Made by a program: the position numbers and the translations under genes
In this document: positions 1 through 9,223 of the stretch, piece by piece
How positions within the stretch are numbered: position 1 is the first letter of the stretch
How the letters are laid out: each line of letters starts with the position of its first letter
Assembly (NCBI RefSeq): GCF_000022205.1
Contig: NC_012030.1
Span: 124,001-188,000, forward strand
Origin: Halorubrum lacusprofundi ATCC 49239
GTDB taxonomy: Archaea > Halobacteriota > Halobacteria > Halobacteriales > Haloferacaceae
Direction of reading: 5' to 3'
Length of the DNA: 64,000 nt
The notes under the pieces: model-generated
What the model saw: the letters and a program-made list of their open reading frames with translations, nothing else
What the model was told of the DNA's origin: nothing
Database searches by the model: none

Positions 1-649
1 TATTCTACACAGTTTCACCTGTGGGCGAGAACCCCACCCGGGCCCCCGGGGTTGTCCGCAATTATCCGGCAAGCGGTAGGGGTGGGGAAGTCGGTTCAAC
101 TGGGTCGATTTCCAGAGAGATCATCGATTCAGCGTGACTACCGTGGTTGCTTGGTAACGTATATAATAAACCTTTTCATTAGAATAAGTAAGTAGTAGAT
201 AGAGGAGCTAATTCGGCATTTTCTATCGCTGACTACAAGTACTTAAGTACTACAGCTACTCTACCGCTTTAGTCTCCATACACCCCTACGATAGAATTGC
301 AGACATCCCCGGGGGCGGGGGTTGGAATAGCCGCCTCCTTCTCGTTGCTGGACTGAACGCACTCTATTAGACAACACCAACGCGGAAAGAGGTGACTAGA
401 GCATCCCAAAAGGTTGTTCTCGGTCATCGGCGGCTTGTTGCCAGTTTCGAGCAATTCCTGTCGACCACGTCGTTCGTGAGTCTTCTCCCCTACTCTACGT
501 TGATGAATTGCGGACAACCCCGGGGGTGGGGGTGCTGTCTAGTCGATCAGCTCGACTATCATTATCGGCAGTGTCCTAGTCGTCGACGCCCGACTCCAGA
601 AAGCTTCACTGAGCGGAGTCACGGCTCATCGGTACGAGAGACTTGTCCG

Positions 650-690
650 TTAACCAACGCAACTCCATGTACGAATTCTTTGTTGGTTAA
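650..690. repeat. 41-bp palindromic element, copy A
   Basis: Arms TTAACCAAC (650-658) and GTTGGTTAA (682-690) enclose 23 bases. The same arms with exactly the same 23-base centre occur at 42143-42183, 43945-43985 and 50699-50739. Here no intact gene is adjacent. It is probably a relic of the plasmid backbone also marked by the ArdC remnant nearby. Confidence 0.8.
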
Positions 691-777
691 GACTTGGCCG
701 ATCATTCTTCCTAACTCATTTGCTGGTCGAATTACGGACGACCCTGGGGGTCTCTTTACGGAGAATCGAGGAGAAAG

Positions 778-797
778 CCTCGCGCTTCAGCGCGGGG
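778..797. mobile_element. IS200/IS605-type end hairpin remnant
   Basis: CCTCGCGC-TTCA-GCGCGGGG forms a near-perfect 8-bp stem, resembling right-end hairpins of haloarchaeal TnpB-only elements. No intact tnpB is attached. It may belong to the same decayed element as the TnpB fragment at 930-1425. Confidence 0.5.
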
Positions 798-929
798 AGG
801 ATGTCAAGCCCGACGAGAGAGTAACCGATCGCAGACGAGATTACCGAGATACAGGCCCAACGACGTGGTTTGTCACTACGTCCCGTACAATTGCGGACAT
901 CCCCGGGGGTGGGGGACTGTCCAGATGAC

Positions 930-1425
930 GTCCTGTTCCACATCCTCGGACAGCACGTACCGTTCGTATGGTGTTAGGCTGTCTGCCGGTAGTTCAAAGT
1001 CGCCCTTGACGCGTCCGTTGACGGTCGAGAGGGACACGCGGTCGCGGTAAAAGGTCGCGCTCCGCTTGTCGTACAGCATACTCCGTGACGTGAACTCCGG
1101 TTGGCTCACTCGCTTGCCCTGTTTCCATCGTTCGACGCACCCTTTCGTGGCTTGGACGGCGCGTCGGATGGCTTCTTGAACGAGGTTCGCGATGAGGTCT
1201 GTTTCATCGCGGAGTTCGTCGTAGAGCGCGTCTCGTGCGGTTGAGTTGGCTGTGACGCACTCTGTGTATGAATCGTCGGACCAACAGAATTCGGCGGCGC
1301 GGTTCACACAGTCAAGAAACTGTCGGGCGGATTCGTGGAGGTAACTGTCGGGCGGATTCGTGGAGATTGTTGCGGCGCTCGTCGGGAACAATGCGTTTGA
1401 CCGGCGCGGTTCGACGAACCTCCAT
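930..1425 (-). pseudogene. TnpB N-terminal fragment, frameshifted
   Basis: This is the N-terminal third of an RNA-guided TnpB nuclease, close in sequence to the intact copy at 17719-18966 (shared CVERWK, RVSQP, SATFYR, YERYVLSE segments). The start codon is at 1425 (MEVRRT...). A 25-base tandem duplication (repeat units 1318-1340 and 1343-1365) shifts the frame after about residue 28, and similarity ends near base 930, next to a GC-rich repeat. The RuvC catalytic region and zinc ribbon are missing, so it cannot be an active nuclease. Confidence 0.85.
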
Positions 1426-1658
1426 GTTTCAGAGTACTATCTAACGGTACATGGACGGTACATGGACATTTGGGAGTCGGGTAACTACCGTCGTGCGGTT
1501 GTGTCGTCTTTTCTCAGTTTCCTCTCCGGCTACTCGCTTGCTTCTCCGAAGCTCGCTCCTTGAGGCCAGAGGCTCCACCTCGAATTATGCTGAATCGTCA
1601 TCGAACGTATTCAGGTAGCTACCTGGATCGGGTCCACCCGAGCGTGACACCAATCTCC

Positions 1659-1919
1659 CTACTCGTCCGCTGGGCAGGGAGCTTTATCATCTAGAACGTC
1701 GACACCCTCCGGTGTCACCGTGAGCCGGATTTCTTCTACCGCAAACTGTACTTCCACATTCCCATTCGACGAGTACAAAAGCTGTTCGAGTGCATCGACG
1801 TCGATGTAATCGTACAGTTGGGATTTCTCTCGATCCAGCCCCTGTGCTTCGAGCGTCTCGATGATATCGATCAAAAGATCAGACGATACTCCTGACTTAT
1901 TTCCTGATAAGCGACCCAT
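1659..1919 (-). CDS. HalOD1 output-domain protein
   Basis: An 86-residue acidic protein matching the HalOD1 domain of haloarchaea, a small alpha/beta domain found alone or at the end of signalling proteins. The family hallmarks visible are IDVDALEQLL near the middle and a C-terminal beta hairpin (EVQFAVEEIRLTVTPEG). Start taken at MGRLSG; an upstream ATG at 1934 is also possible. It stands alone, with an AT-rich stretch upstream (1940-1970) that could hold its promoter. Biochemical role is not established for the family. A second member lies at 6757-7059. Confidence 0.75.
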   Translation of the reverse strand: MGRLSGNKSGVSSDLLIDIIETLEAQGLDREKSQLYDYIDVDALEQLLYSSNGNVEVQFAVEEIRLTVTPEGVDVLDDKAPCPADE

Positions 1920-2029
1920 GGTAACATTTAGCATCTAGAACAGTTAGTATTTAATATAAATGGAATTACTTACAGTTATTTGAAGCGTCTACACGTCTTG
2001 TTTGTGCACGGAAGCAACCTCTTGTGAAG

Positions 2030-2082
2030 GCTGCCTCTCCCCATTTGCTCGCTTAGTTCGTTCCTTGAGGAAGGGGTCTTAG
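2030..2082. mobile_element. Decayed IS200/IS605 left-end hairpin
   Basis: On the minus strand the sequence runs CTAAGACCCCTTCCTCA, then a GAACGAA/GCGAG-rich loop, then GGGGAGAGGC. The same architecture is seen in the intact left end at 21942-22004 (GGCGCTAAGGCCCCTTCCT with a matching 3' arm). No transposase is attached here. Confidence 0.4.
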
Positions 2083-2112
2083 AACCCATTTTTATGTAGT
2101 GCACCCTGCTGG

Positions 2113-2330
2113 TCAGTCTTCGGGAACGCTAATGATCAATTTTGTCGTCCGACTGATTCGGCCAAGCCAGTCGCGAACGACCTCTGGGTCGTCTGTTTCC
2201 CACGCGGACAAGTAGAATACTGACACGGTAGTGTCGAGTCTGCAGTACCTGCCGACGACGTACGCGATGGCTTCGACCTCACGTTTCAAGTGCTCGGTGT
2301 CGTCATCGACGTCGAGTTTGACGGCTACGA
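2113..2330 (-). pseudogene. ArdC-like protein C-terminal remnant
   Basis: Translation of the minus strand gives a C-terminus clearly homologous to the intact gene at 40071-41000 (KREVEA, AYVVGR, LSAWE, LGRIS are shared in order). The N-terminal domain and the HExxH metallopeptidase motif are gone. Together with the fragment at 4291-4379 it brackets the dehydrogenase gene at 2560-4158 in the same order and orientation as their intact counterparts at 40-42.5 kb. Confidence 0.85.
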
Positions 2331-2559
2331 GGACGACGCGGCGTTCGTCTTTTCTCTCCTTCCCGAGGCCGACGTGTCGCTCGTTCCCGACTTGGTATTC
2401 GGTTCATCGAAGGTGGCGCGTTCGGATAACGTATCCCAACTCGACGGCGCGGGTCGAGGAGGCCTTCGACAGGATCGAGGAGTGGATCTGATTCCGACCG
2501 ACTGACCGCAGAATTCTGTTCGGCACAGTTATACCCCGCGCAGAACACATTGTGAGGTA

Positions 2560-4158
2560 ATGACACTCAGTCAATTCGAGAACGAACTTACGATTCACGA
2601 GCACACGCAGGCGGGGACGCTGGACGAGTTTCACCGTGCCTACGAGGCCGAAGTCGACGACATCCGCTCCGATTTCGGGGCGACTCACCCTCTCCGGATC
2701 GACGGCGACGCGGTCGAGACCGGAGAGACATTCACCGTCACGAATCCGGGAGACACGGACCAGGTCCTCGGGGAGTTCGCAGCGGGAGATGAGACGCACG
2801 TCGACGAGGCCGTCGCGGCCGCGAGCGACGCCTTCGACGAGTGGAAGGAGACGTCCTGGGAGGAGCGCGTCGCGATATTTCGCGACGCCGCGGACGTCAT
2901 CCAGGACCGCAAACTCGAGATCACAGCGTTGATGGCCTACGAAAATGCAAAAACACGGAACGAGGCGATTGCGGAGGTCGACGAGGCGATCGACTTCCTC
3001 CGGTACTACAGCAGTGAACTGGAACGGAACGAGGGATACACCGCCGACACACATGAGCCAACACCTGGCCAGCGCTGCGTCAGCGACCTCCAGCCGTACG
3101 GCGTCTTCGGCGTTGTGGCCCCGTTCAATTTTCCGTTCGCGATCACCGTCGGAATGACAACCGGCGCGCTGATCACCGGAAACACCGCAGTCGTGAAGCC
3201 GGCGAGCACCACGCCGCTGACGGCGCACGCGTTCTACGACGCCCTCGCGGAGGCGGGCATTCCGGACGGCGTCGTCAACCTGGTCACGGGTGGCGGGCGG
3301 GCGGTCGGTCAACCGATGATCGAACACGAGGACGTCGCCGGATTCGTGTTTACGGGCTCTCGCGAGGTCGGACTCGAGATCCAGCGGACCTTCGACGAGC
3401 TGGGCAAACGCGGGCCAGTCGTCGCGGAGCTCGGCGGGAAGAACCCGGTCATCGTCTCCGACAGCGCCGATGTCTCGAAGGCCGTCTCTGGCGTGAAGTT
3501 TGGTGCGTTTTCGTTCAGCGGTCAGAAGTGCTCTGCGACCTCCCGCGTATACGTCCACGAGGACATCGCCGACGAGTTCACGGAGCAACTCGTCGAGGAG
3601 ACGAACGACCTCTCCATCGGCAAGCCCGAGAACCGGGAGACGGTCGTCTCTCCCCTGATCGACGACAGCGCGATCGAGCGCTACGACGATATCTGTGAAA
3701 CGGCGGCCGCGGACGGCACGGTCCTGACCGGCGGGAGCCGCATCGACCGAGAAAACCTCCCGACCGGCCGGTACGTCGAGCCGACCGTGGTCACGGACAT
3801 TCCGCACGATCACGCGCTCGCGACGGACGAGCACTTCCTCCCGTTCGTTACTATCCACCCCGTCTCGAGCCTCGAGGAAGGGATTACGAAGGCCAACGAC
3901 AGCGATTACGGACTCTGTGCTGGCCTCTTCTCCGAGGACGAGGACGAGATCGACACGTGGTTCGACCGGATCGAGTCCGGGATGTGCTACGTGAACCGCG
4001 AGCAGAGCGCGACGACCGGTGCGCTCGTCGAGGCCCAACCGTTCGGCGGCTGGAAGTACTCCGGGACGACCGGGAAATTCGCGGGCGGTCCGTGGTACCT
4101 CCAGCAGTTCATGCGTCAGCAGAGTCGGACTGTGGTCGGCGACGTCGGACAGCCCTGA
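2560..4158 (+). CDS. Aldehyde dehydrogenase, probable P5C dehydrogenase
   Basis: A 532-residue NAD(P)+-dependent aldehyde dehydrogenase. Landmarks are PFNFP (188-192), Lys213 in VVKPAS, FTGS (264-267), catalytic base Glu290 in VAELGG and nucleophile Cys324 in SGQKCSA. GQKCSA, together with NR and TGALVEAQPFGG near the C-terminus, is typical of 1-pyrroline-5-carboxylate (L-glutamate gamma-semialdehyde) dehydrogenase, which completes proline to glutamate catabolism in the cytoplasm. The start is supported by GTGAGGT seven bases upstream. No proline dehydrogenase is nearby, so substrate is inferred. A long antisense ORF is a codon-bias shadow. The gene lies between two fragments of plasmid-backbone genes, so it appears to be an insertion. 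Confidence 0.88.
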   Translation: MTLSQFENELTIHEHTQAGTLDEFHRAYEAEVDDIRSDFGATHPLRIDGDAVETGETFTVTNPGDTDQVLGEFAAGDETHVDEAVAAASDAFDEWKETSWEERVAIFRDAADVIQDRKLEITALMAYENAKTRNEAIAEVDEAIDFLRYYSSELERNEGYTADTHEPTPGQRCVSDLQPYGVFGVVAPFNFPFAITVGMTTGALITGNTAVVKPASTTPLTAHAFYDALAEAGIPDGVVNLVTGGGRAVGQPMIEHEDVAGFVFTGSREVGLEIQRTFDELGKRGPVVAELGGKNPVIVSDSADVSKAVSGVKFGAFSFSGQKCSATSRVYVHEDIADEFTEQLVEETNDLSIGKPENRETVVSPLIDDSAIERYDDICETAAADGTVLTGGSRIDRENLPTGRYVEPTVVTDIPHDHALATDEHFLPFVTIHPVSSLEEGITKANDSDYGLCAGLFSEDEDEIDTWFDRIESGMCYVNREQSATTGALVEAQPFGGWKYSGTTGKFAGGPWYLQQFMRQQSRTVVGDVGQP

Positions 4159-4290
4159 GATCGCCACAGCAACCGCCGGACCGATCTCCGCCCCACCGTG
4201 AGACTGCGCAACATTCCCGACTGAACGCCGAGAAACTGTCTCTGATACTTCTCCGACTCGAGAACTCGATACCTCGTAGGAAACACACTC

Positions 4291-4379
4291 CTAAAGGGTC
4301 TCCATATCTGGAATCGTCGCAATACCGGCCTCGACCAATCGATAATTCGGTGCTTCGAGGCGCTTTTCGGGTGTGGATT
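4291..4379 (-). pseudogene. Remnant of small plasmid gene
   Basis: The encoded peptide (RLEAPNYRLVEAGIATIPDM and stop) matches the middle of the gene at 42221-42451 (RLESSNTRLVDAGIATIKDM). Only about 28 codons survive. The rest of 4159-4535 holds no recognisable gene. Confidence 0.8.
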
Positions 4380-4535
4380 TTTGCGGTGTGGTGACTACTC
4401 GCCCTTTGTGGGGGCGATAGCGTCCACAAGGACGATGTGGTGGGGAGATCGAGCGCCCGGTCCCCCATGTCTGGTTATGGTCGGAGATATTGGCCGGTTG
4501 GAATTCGAGAGGATCGCGGAAGACAGAATGAACGG

Positions 4536-5955
<1,420 letters not shown>

Positions 5956-6002
5956 TTGAATATCTATGACATCGAGAGACGTAGTGAAAGGAGCGGCAAC
6001 TC

Positions 6003-6206
6003 CTACGAGTGGCTCTGGTCGTTTTCACCCGAAACGACGTCATCGGTCCCCGTCGGTGCTTCGATACGAACGGCGTGACGTGTATGCCTCGCGTGAGTCT
6101 CTGCCCAGCGCCGTGCGGGTCGCTCTGAGAGAAACTGTTCGCCGTCCGGGCAGCGCTGGCACCGAACGATCCACGGACTTACAGATCGTCTCGTAACACT
6201 GGCCAA
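6003..6206 (-). CDS. Small zinc-finger-like protein
   Basis: A 67-residue ORF ending ...GENDQSHS. It contains WIVRCQRCPDG followed by RRWAETHARHTRHAV, a CxxC plus His-rich pattern seen in many haloarchaeal micro zinc-finger proteins. The start is uncertain; TTG at 6206 is used because no in-frame ATG fits before the IS end at 6280, so the gene may be 5'-truncated. It is the first of three small zinc-finger ORFs on this strand. Function unknown. Confidence 0.5.
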   Translation of the reverse strand: MASVTRRSVSPWIVRCQRCPDGEQFLSERPARRWAETHARHTRHAVRIEAPTGTDDVVSGENDQSHS

Positions 6207-6279
6207 ACGCGCTGTCTCTGGTGGTCCTTCACCAGCAGTCAAGAAGGGCAATGGTGGCTGTGCAGACTGGGTAATCATT

Positions 6280-6330
6280 GGCTCTGTTGAAATCCTCAGT
6301 GAGTGATATGTTCTCGTGGTCGTGCTGAAT
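6280..6330 (+). repeat. IS terminal repeat remnant (left)
   Basis: Begins GGCTCTGTTGAAATCCTC, the terminal repeat of an IS5-type haloarchaeal element. The first ~45 bases also resemble the stretch at 23494-23540. No transposase follows. An inverted copy of the terminal repeat lies at 8608-8625. Confidence 0.7.
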
Positions 6331-6407
6331 ATAGAGGATGTAACTCGCAATCGAAACTCACGGAAAATGATAGAGCGGACGTAGTTAACAATCGCATCAA
6401 CACGGAG

Positions 6408-6554
6408 TTACAGAGCATCAGTATCACCATTTGGGTCTCCAGTAGGAACTTCAAACTCATCGTGGCCGCAATCTGGACACCGCTCTTTGAAGGGACTGAT
6501 CTCACCGTTCTTCAATCGACCCACACGCGCCTTCTAGCAGTTCGAACAATACAT
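6408..6554 (-). pseudogene. Two-knuckle zinc-finger ORF with amber codon
   Basis: Reading from ATG at 6554 gives MYCSNC, a TAG stop (6534-6536), then KARVGRLKNGEISPFKERCP and DCGHDEFEVPTG to a TAA at 6408. The two CxxC knuckles, spaced as in a zinc ribbon, lie on either side of the in-frame stop, so the gene was once a 48-residue zinc-finger protein. Either it is a recent pseudogene by a single substitution, or translation restarts downstream and loses the first knuckle. Confidence 0.6.
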
Positions 6555-6598
6555 GGTATAGGGTATCATCGCGTTCCTGAACCCTTCCGGTCGGTGAG

Positions 6599-6721
6599 TC
6601 AGCTCTCCTTACACTCTTCATCGCAAAACGAATAGAGTCGACGGTCACAATCATCATCTCGCTCCACATGGACTGAATGAGATTCGCCCACATCTAACGG
6701 AGTTCCACAATAGGCACACAC
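6599..6721 (-). CDS. Micro zinc-finger protein (40 aa)
   Basis: A 40-residue protein with CAYCG near the start and FCDEEC near the end, giving a CxxC...CxxxC zinc-binding pattern. The start is GTG at 6721, with AAGGAGG about 14 bases upstream on the coding strand. The ORF ends in KES-stop. It lies between another zinc-finger ORF and the HalOD1 gene, all on the minus strand. Small proteins of this type are common in haloarchaea and are usually regulators or adaptors. Exact role unknown. Confidence 0.6.
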   Translation of the reverse strand: MCAYCGTPLDVGESHSVHVERDDDCDRRLYSFCDEECKES

Positions 6722-6756
6722 TTGGAATCACTCGGCCTCCTTGTCACCCATACTAC

Positions 6757-7059
6757 CTATCCAACGATGACTTCCCCGTACCCCGTGACCGTCACCGGCT
6801 GCTCCTCGTACTCGAACTCGACCTGGATACCCGCCTCCGTCCCCGAAGATAGGAGCGTATCAAGAGCATCCGGATCGATCACCGAGTGGAGGGGTTCCAT
6901 CTCCGTGGGTTCCTCACCGATTACCGCGGCAACCACCCCGACAACCGTTATCGAGAGCGGGCTATCGCTCGTCCAGTCGTACTGGGCGTGGTACGTCTCC
7001 GCGATCGTGTCGTAGCCGAAACGGTCCGTGCTGTCGGTCAGTATCGTACTCGAGGTCAT
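6757..7059 (-). CDS. HalOD1 output-domain protein
   Basis: A 100-residue acidic protein of the HalOD1 family. An N-terminal strand/helix (YDTIAETYHAQYDW) is followed by SITVVGVVAAV, IDPDALDTLL and a final hairpin (VEFEYEEQPVTVTGYGEV). The pattern IDPDAL + hairpin matches IDVDAL + hairpin in the homolog at 1659-1919. It lies 48 bases downstream of the BAT-type regulator on the same strand, an arrangement consistent with a shared transcript and a signalling link. Function inferred from family only. Confidence 0.78.
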   Translation of the reverse strand: MTSSTILTDSTDRFGYDTIAETYHAQYDWTSDSPLSITVVGVVAAVIGEEPTEMEPLHSVIDPDALDTLLSSGTEAGIQVEFEYEEQPVTVTGYGEVIVG

Positions 7060-7106
7060 TACTTCGGGACAGGAGCACCGACGGCCTAAGGAGTCGGGCT
7101 GACTGG

Positions 7107-8456
7107 TCAGCGTACGGCCTTTCCCGACCCCTCGAACAACTGCTCTAAGACGGTATTCTCGGCCAGTCGAAGGTGTCGATTGAAGGTTTGACGGGTGATC
7201 CCCAGCCGCTCGGCGAGTTCGTCACCGATGCTCTTCCGGGGCGTCTCGAAATACCCGCCATAATATGCCGTCTGCAATGACGTGAACTGCCGTTCGGTAA
7301 GCACGTCTTCGACGATGTCGTAGAGGAGCCGCGGCGAGTACTGGAGTTCCTGTGACTCTAATCGGATATCTGGATACACCTTCCGGACGGCCTGTACGGC
7401 CGTCCTCGCTTCCACATCTCCTGGCACTTCAGCCGTGAGGAGAGGGCCTGCGTCACCGTTGGTCTGAAACAAGGATTTCACCTGTCCCCCCAACTCTGCA
7501 AAGACTAGCGACACGGTCGGCGCCTCGACGTGGACCTCAACCCGGCACTTATCGGCGCTCGACTGAAGCAGCCGGGTATCGTCAACACCGTACGCCTGGT
7601 CGAACACGTCGATCAACTCTTTTGCCGAAATGCCCCTCCCGGTGATGTACTGGAGGACCGACCCGTCTTGGAGGCGAACGACTTCGTCAACGTCGATGCG
7701 CATGTCACCGTCAACTACGTCGAGCAGCGGGCTGAATAACTGCTTGGAATAGAGTTCGAGCACCCGGCGTTTATCGCTCGTCAGCTTGTCCTCGCGCTCT
7801 TTCAACCGGGTTGTATCTTCGAATCCCACGACAACATATTCAACTTCTTCATCTTCACTCAATACAGGTGCCGAATTGCTCGACAGCCAGCGTTCGGTTC
7901 CGTTCGGGAGGTCGATCCAGTGTTCGAAGCCGTAATCGGGTTCTTTTGTCTCCAGGACGCGAGTCACGGGGTGCTCGTCCTCGCTGACAGGCGTGCCGTC
8001 GTCGTAATAGATCTTCCACTCCGGTTGGCGGTAGGTTCGAGAGGTAATCTCGTCACGCTCCAGTTCAAGCATTTCTTCAGCCCGTTCGTTCGCGAGGGAG
8101 ATCTGCCCGGACGGCTCGACCACCACGATGCTGATCGGACTGGCTTCAAGGATTTTCTCGATGACCGTGCGCTCGGCGTTGCTCAGCGTCGGCGTCGCGT
8201 GGGTATTGGTCGCGTTTACGGACGATCCTTCATCCGGATGCGATCGCCACCAGACCCGGGCGTTGGCACCTACCTTCTTGGTTTTCAACTCACCACTGCT
8301 CGCCAGCTTCTCTAGACGTTTGTAGACGGTACGTCGAGCCGCGTCGAGCGAGTTTGCCACCTCTGGAGTTGTGAGTGGCTCAGAGGGGTCGTCGCGCCGG
8401 TCGAAGACGGCCAGCGTTTCGGCATAGACATCCCCCAAAGAACCCGATGATGACAT
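7107..8456 (-). CDS. BAT-type transcriptional regulator with PAS domain
   Basis: About 449 residues. An N-terminal winged helix (LTTPEVANSLDAARRTVYKR) is followed by a PAS domain (ISIVVVEPSGQISLANERAE), a middle bacterio-opsin-activator/GAF-like region, and a C-terminal HTH_10 domain (LTERQFTSLQTAYYGGYFET, then LAERLGITRQTFNRHLR). This architecture is typical of haloarchaeal bacterio-opsin activator homologs that sense redox or light-linked signals and act on promoters. Start taken at MSSSGSLGD (8456); a longer reading to 8531 lacks conserved character. It lies within the IS-repeat-bounded block 6280-8625. The target genes are unknown. Confidence 0.85.
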   Translation of the reverse strand: MSSSGSLGDVYAETLAVFDRRDDPSEPLTTPEVANSLDAARRTVYKRLEKLASSGELKTKKVGANARVWWRSHPDEGSSVNATNTHATPTLSNAERTVIEKILEASPISIVVVEPSGQISLANERAEEMLELERDEITSRTYRQPEWKIYYDDGTPVSEDEHPVTRVLETKEPDYGFEHWIDLPNGTERWLSSNSAPVLSEDEEVEYVVVGFEDTTRLKEREDKLTSDKRRVLELYSKQLFSPLLDVVDGDMRIDVDEVVRLQDGSVLQYITGRGISAKELIDVFDQAYGVDDTRLLQSSADKCRVEVHVEAPTVSLVFAELGGQVKSLFQTNGDAGPLLTAEVPGDVEARTAVQAVRKVYPDIRLESQELQYSPRLLYDIVEDVLTERQFTSLQTAYYGGYFETPRKSIGDELAERLGITRQTFNRHLRLAENTVLEQLFEGSGKAVR

Positions 8457-8607
8457 ACACGTCCTAAGGCAAGGCACGCGTATAGCGGTTCCGTCGATGG
8501 CACTACGGAACTGTAGCTTCACCCGGGTCACTCCCTAGAGAGTGTTGTCGATCTTCTTAATGGGAGATACGCGTGTTCTATTCAGCACCCAGCTCTTGTC
8601 AGGCTTG

Positions 8608-8625
8608 GAGGATTTCAACAGAGCC
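8608..8625 (-). repeat. IS terminal repeat remnant (right)
   Basis: GAGGATTTCAACAGAGCC is the exact inverse complement of the 18-base terminal repeat at 6280-6297. No transposase is adjacent. The two ends bound 2346 bases of cargo; no matching target duplication is visible. Confidence 0.7.
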
Positions 8626-8638
8626 TCTGGGTTCTATC

Positions 8639-9109
8639 TCAGTTGACGTCGATGATTTCGACGTCGAACGTCAGCGTTTCGCCGGCGAGACGAGGATTGA
8701 AATCCACCCGGACAACCTCCTCGTCGACGTGGATAACCTCGCCTTGGCTGCCGTTCTGGGCCTCAAGGTAAGACCCCTCTTCAGGCGTCTGGCCGCCGAG
8801 CATCTCTCGGAGCTCCTCGGTTTCGAACTCCTGAATATTCTCGTCGCTAGGCTCGCCGTAGGCCTTCTCCGGCGGGATCGTCAGGGTTTCCGTCTCCCCA
8901 GCCTCTAACCCGATCAGTCCCTCCTCCATCCCCTCGATAATCTGTTCGTCACCAATTTCGACCGTCAGCGGCGCGTACTCTCGGTCGGGCTGGGCCTCGG
9001 CGAGGCCCGTTTCTTCGGCGACGGATTTTCGGGACGTGTCGAACACTGTCTCATCGTCAAGTCGTCCCGTGTACTCAAGCGTCACAGAATCGCCAGTAGC
9101 TATCGTCAT
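8639..9109 (-). CDS. FKBP-type peptidyl-prolyl cis-trans isomerase
   Basis: A 156-residue SlyD-like FKBP that accelerates proline isomerisation during protein folding in the cytoplasm. Visible landmarks are LEYTGRLDDETVFDTS at the N-terminus, IIEGMEEGLIGLEAGE, the flap-containing IPPEKAYGEP and a C-terminal NPRLAGETLTFDVEI. The length fits archaeal long-type FKBPs with an inserted chaperone (IF) domain between the halves of the FKBP fold. The start MTIATGDSV at 9109 matches the family. It is transcribed divergently from the hydrolase at 9224. Looks like a housekeeping gene. Confidence 0.92.
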   Translation of the reverse strand: MTIATGDSVTLEYTGRLDDETVFDTSRKSVAEETGLAEAQPDREYAPLTVEIGDEQIIEGMEEGLIGLEAGETETLTIPPEKAYGEPSDENIQEFETEELREMLGGQTPEEGSYLEAQNGSQGEVIHVDEEVVRVDFNPRLAGETLTFDVEIIDVN

Positions 9110-9223
9110 ACGAATACAAAAAGTGCCACACGGAAAGTCTATTGCATCGAGAGAGGGCCATCGCCGCCGCGTCAGATATTTGATCGCTCGGGTCGATACT
9201 CCGATATCACATCGGATACCTCT

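Larger units (their letters stand above)
32..915. repeat. Array of five GC-rich ~27-bp repeats
   Basis: Five copies of a motif that reads AATTGCGGACA, then A or T, then CCCCGGGGG and a G-rich tail. Copies lie at 32-63 (inverted), 295-321, 506-532, 730-756 (degenerate) and 889-915. Direct copies are 211, 224 and 159 bases apart and the intervening sequence is unrelated between units. The last copy sits at the point where the TnpB fragment at 930-1425 stops matching its homologs. Spacing is too long and irregular for CRISPR. Function unknown; a recombination or insertion site is an inference. No convincing gene lies in bases 1-900. Confidence 0.75.

Noticed and set aside
650-690. 41-bp palindrome as a dif/Xer recombination site
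   Set aside because: Xer sites have 11-base arms and a 6-8-base centre; here arms are 9 and the centre 23.
32-915. GC-rich repeats as a CRISPR array
   Set aside because: Spacers of 130-200 bases, irregular, one repeat inverted, no cas genes in the window.
2404-4167. 587-codon ORF antisense to the dehydrogenase
   Set aside because: Arg/Asp/Val-rich composition without motifs; a typical shadow of GC-rich coding DNA. The sense strand encodes a complete, motif-bearing enzyme.
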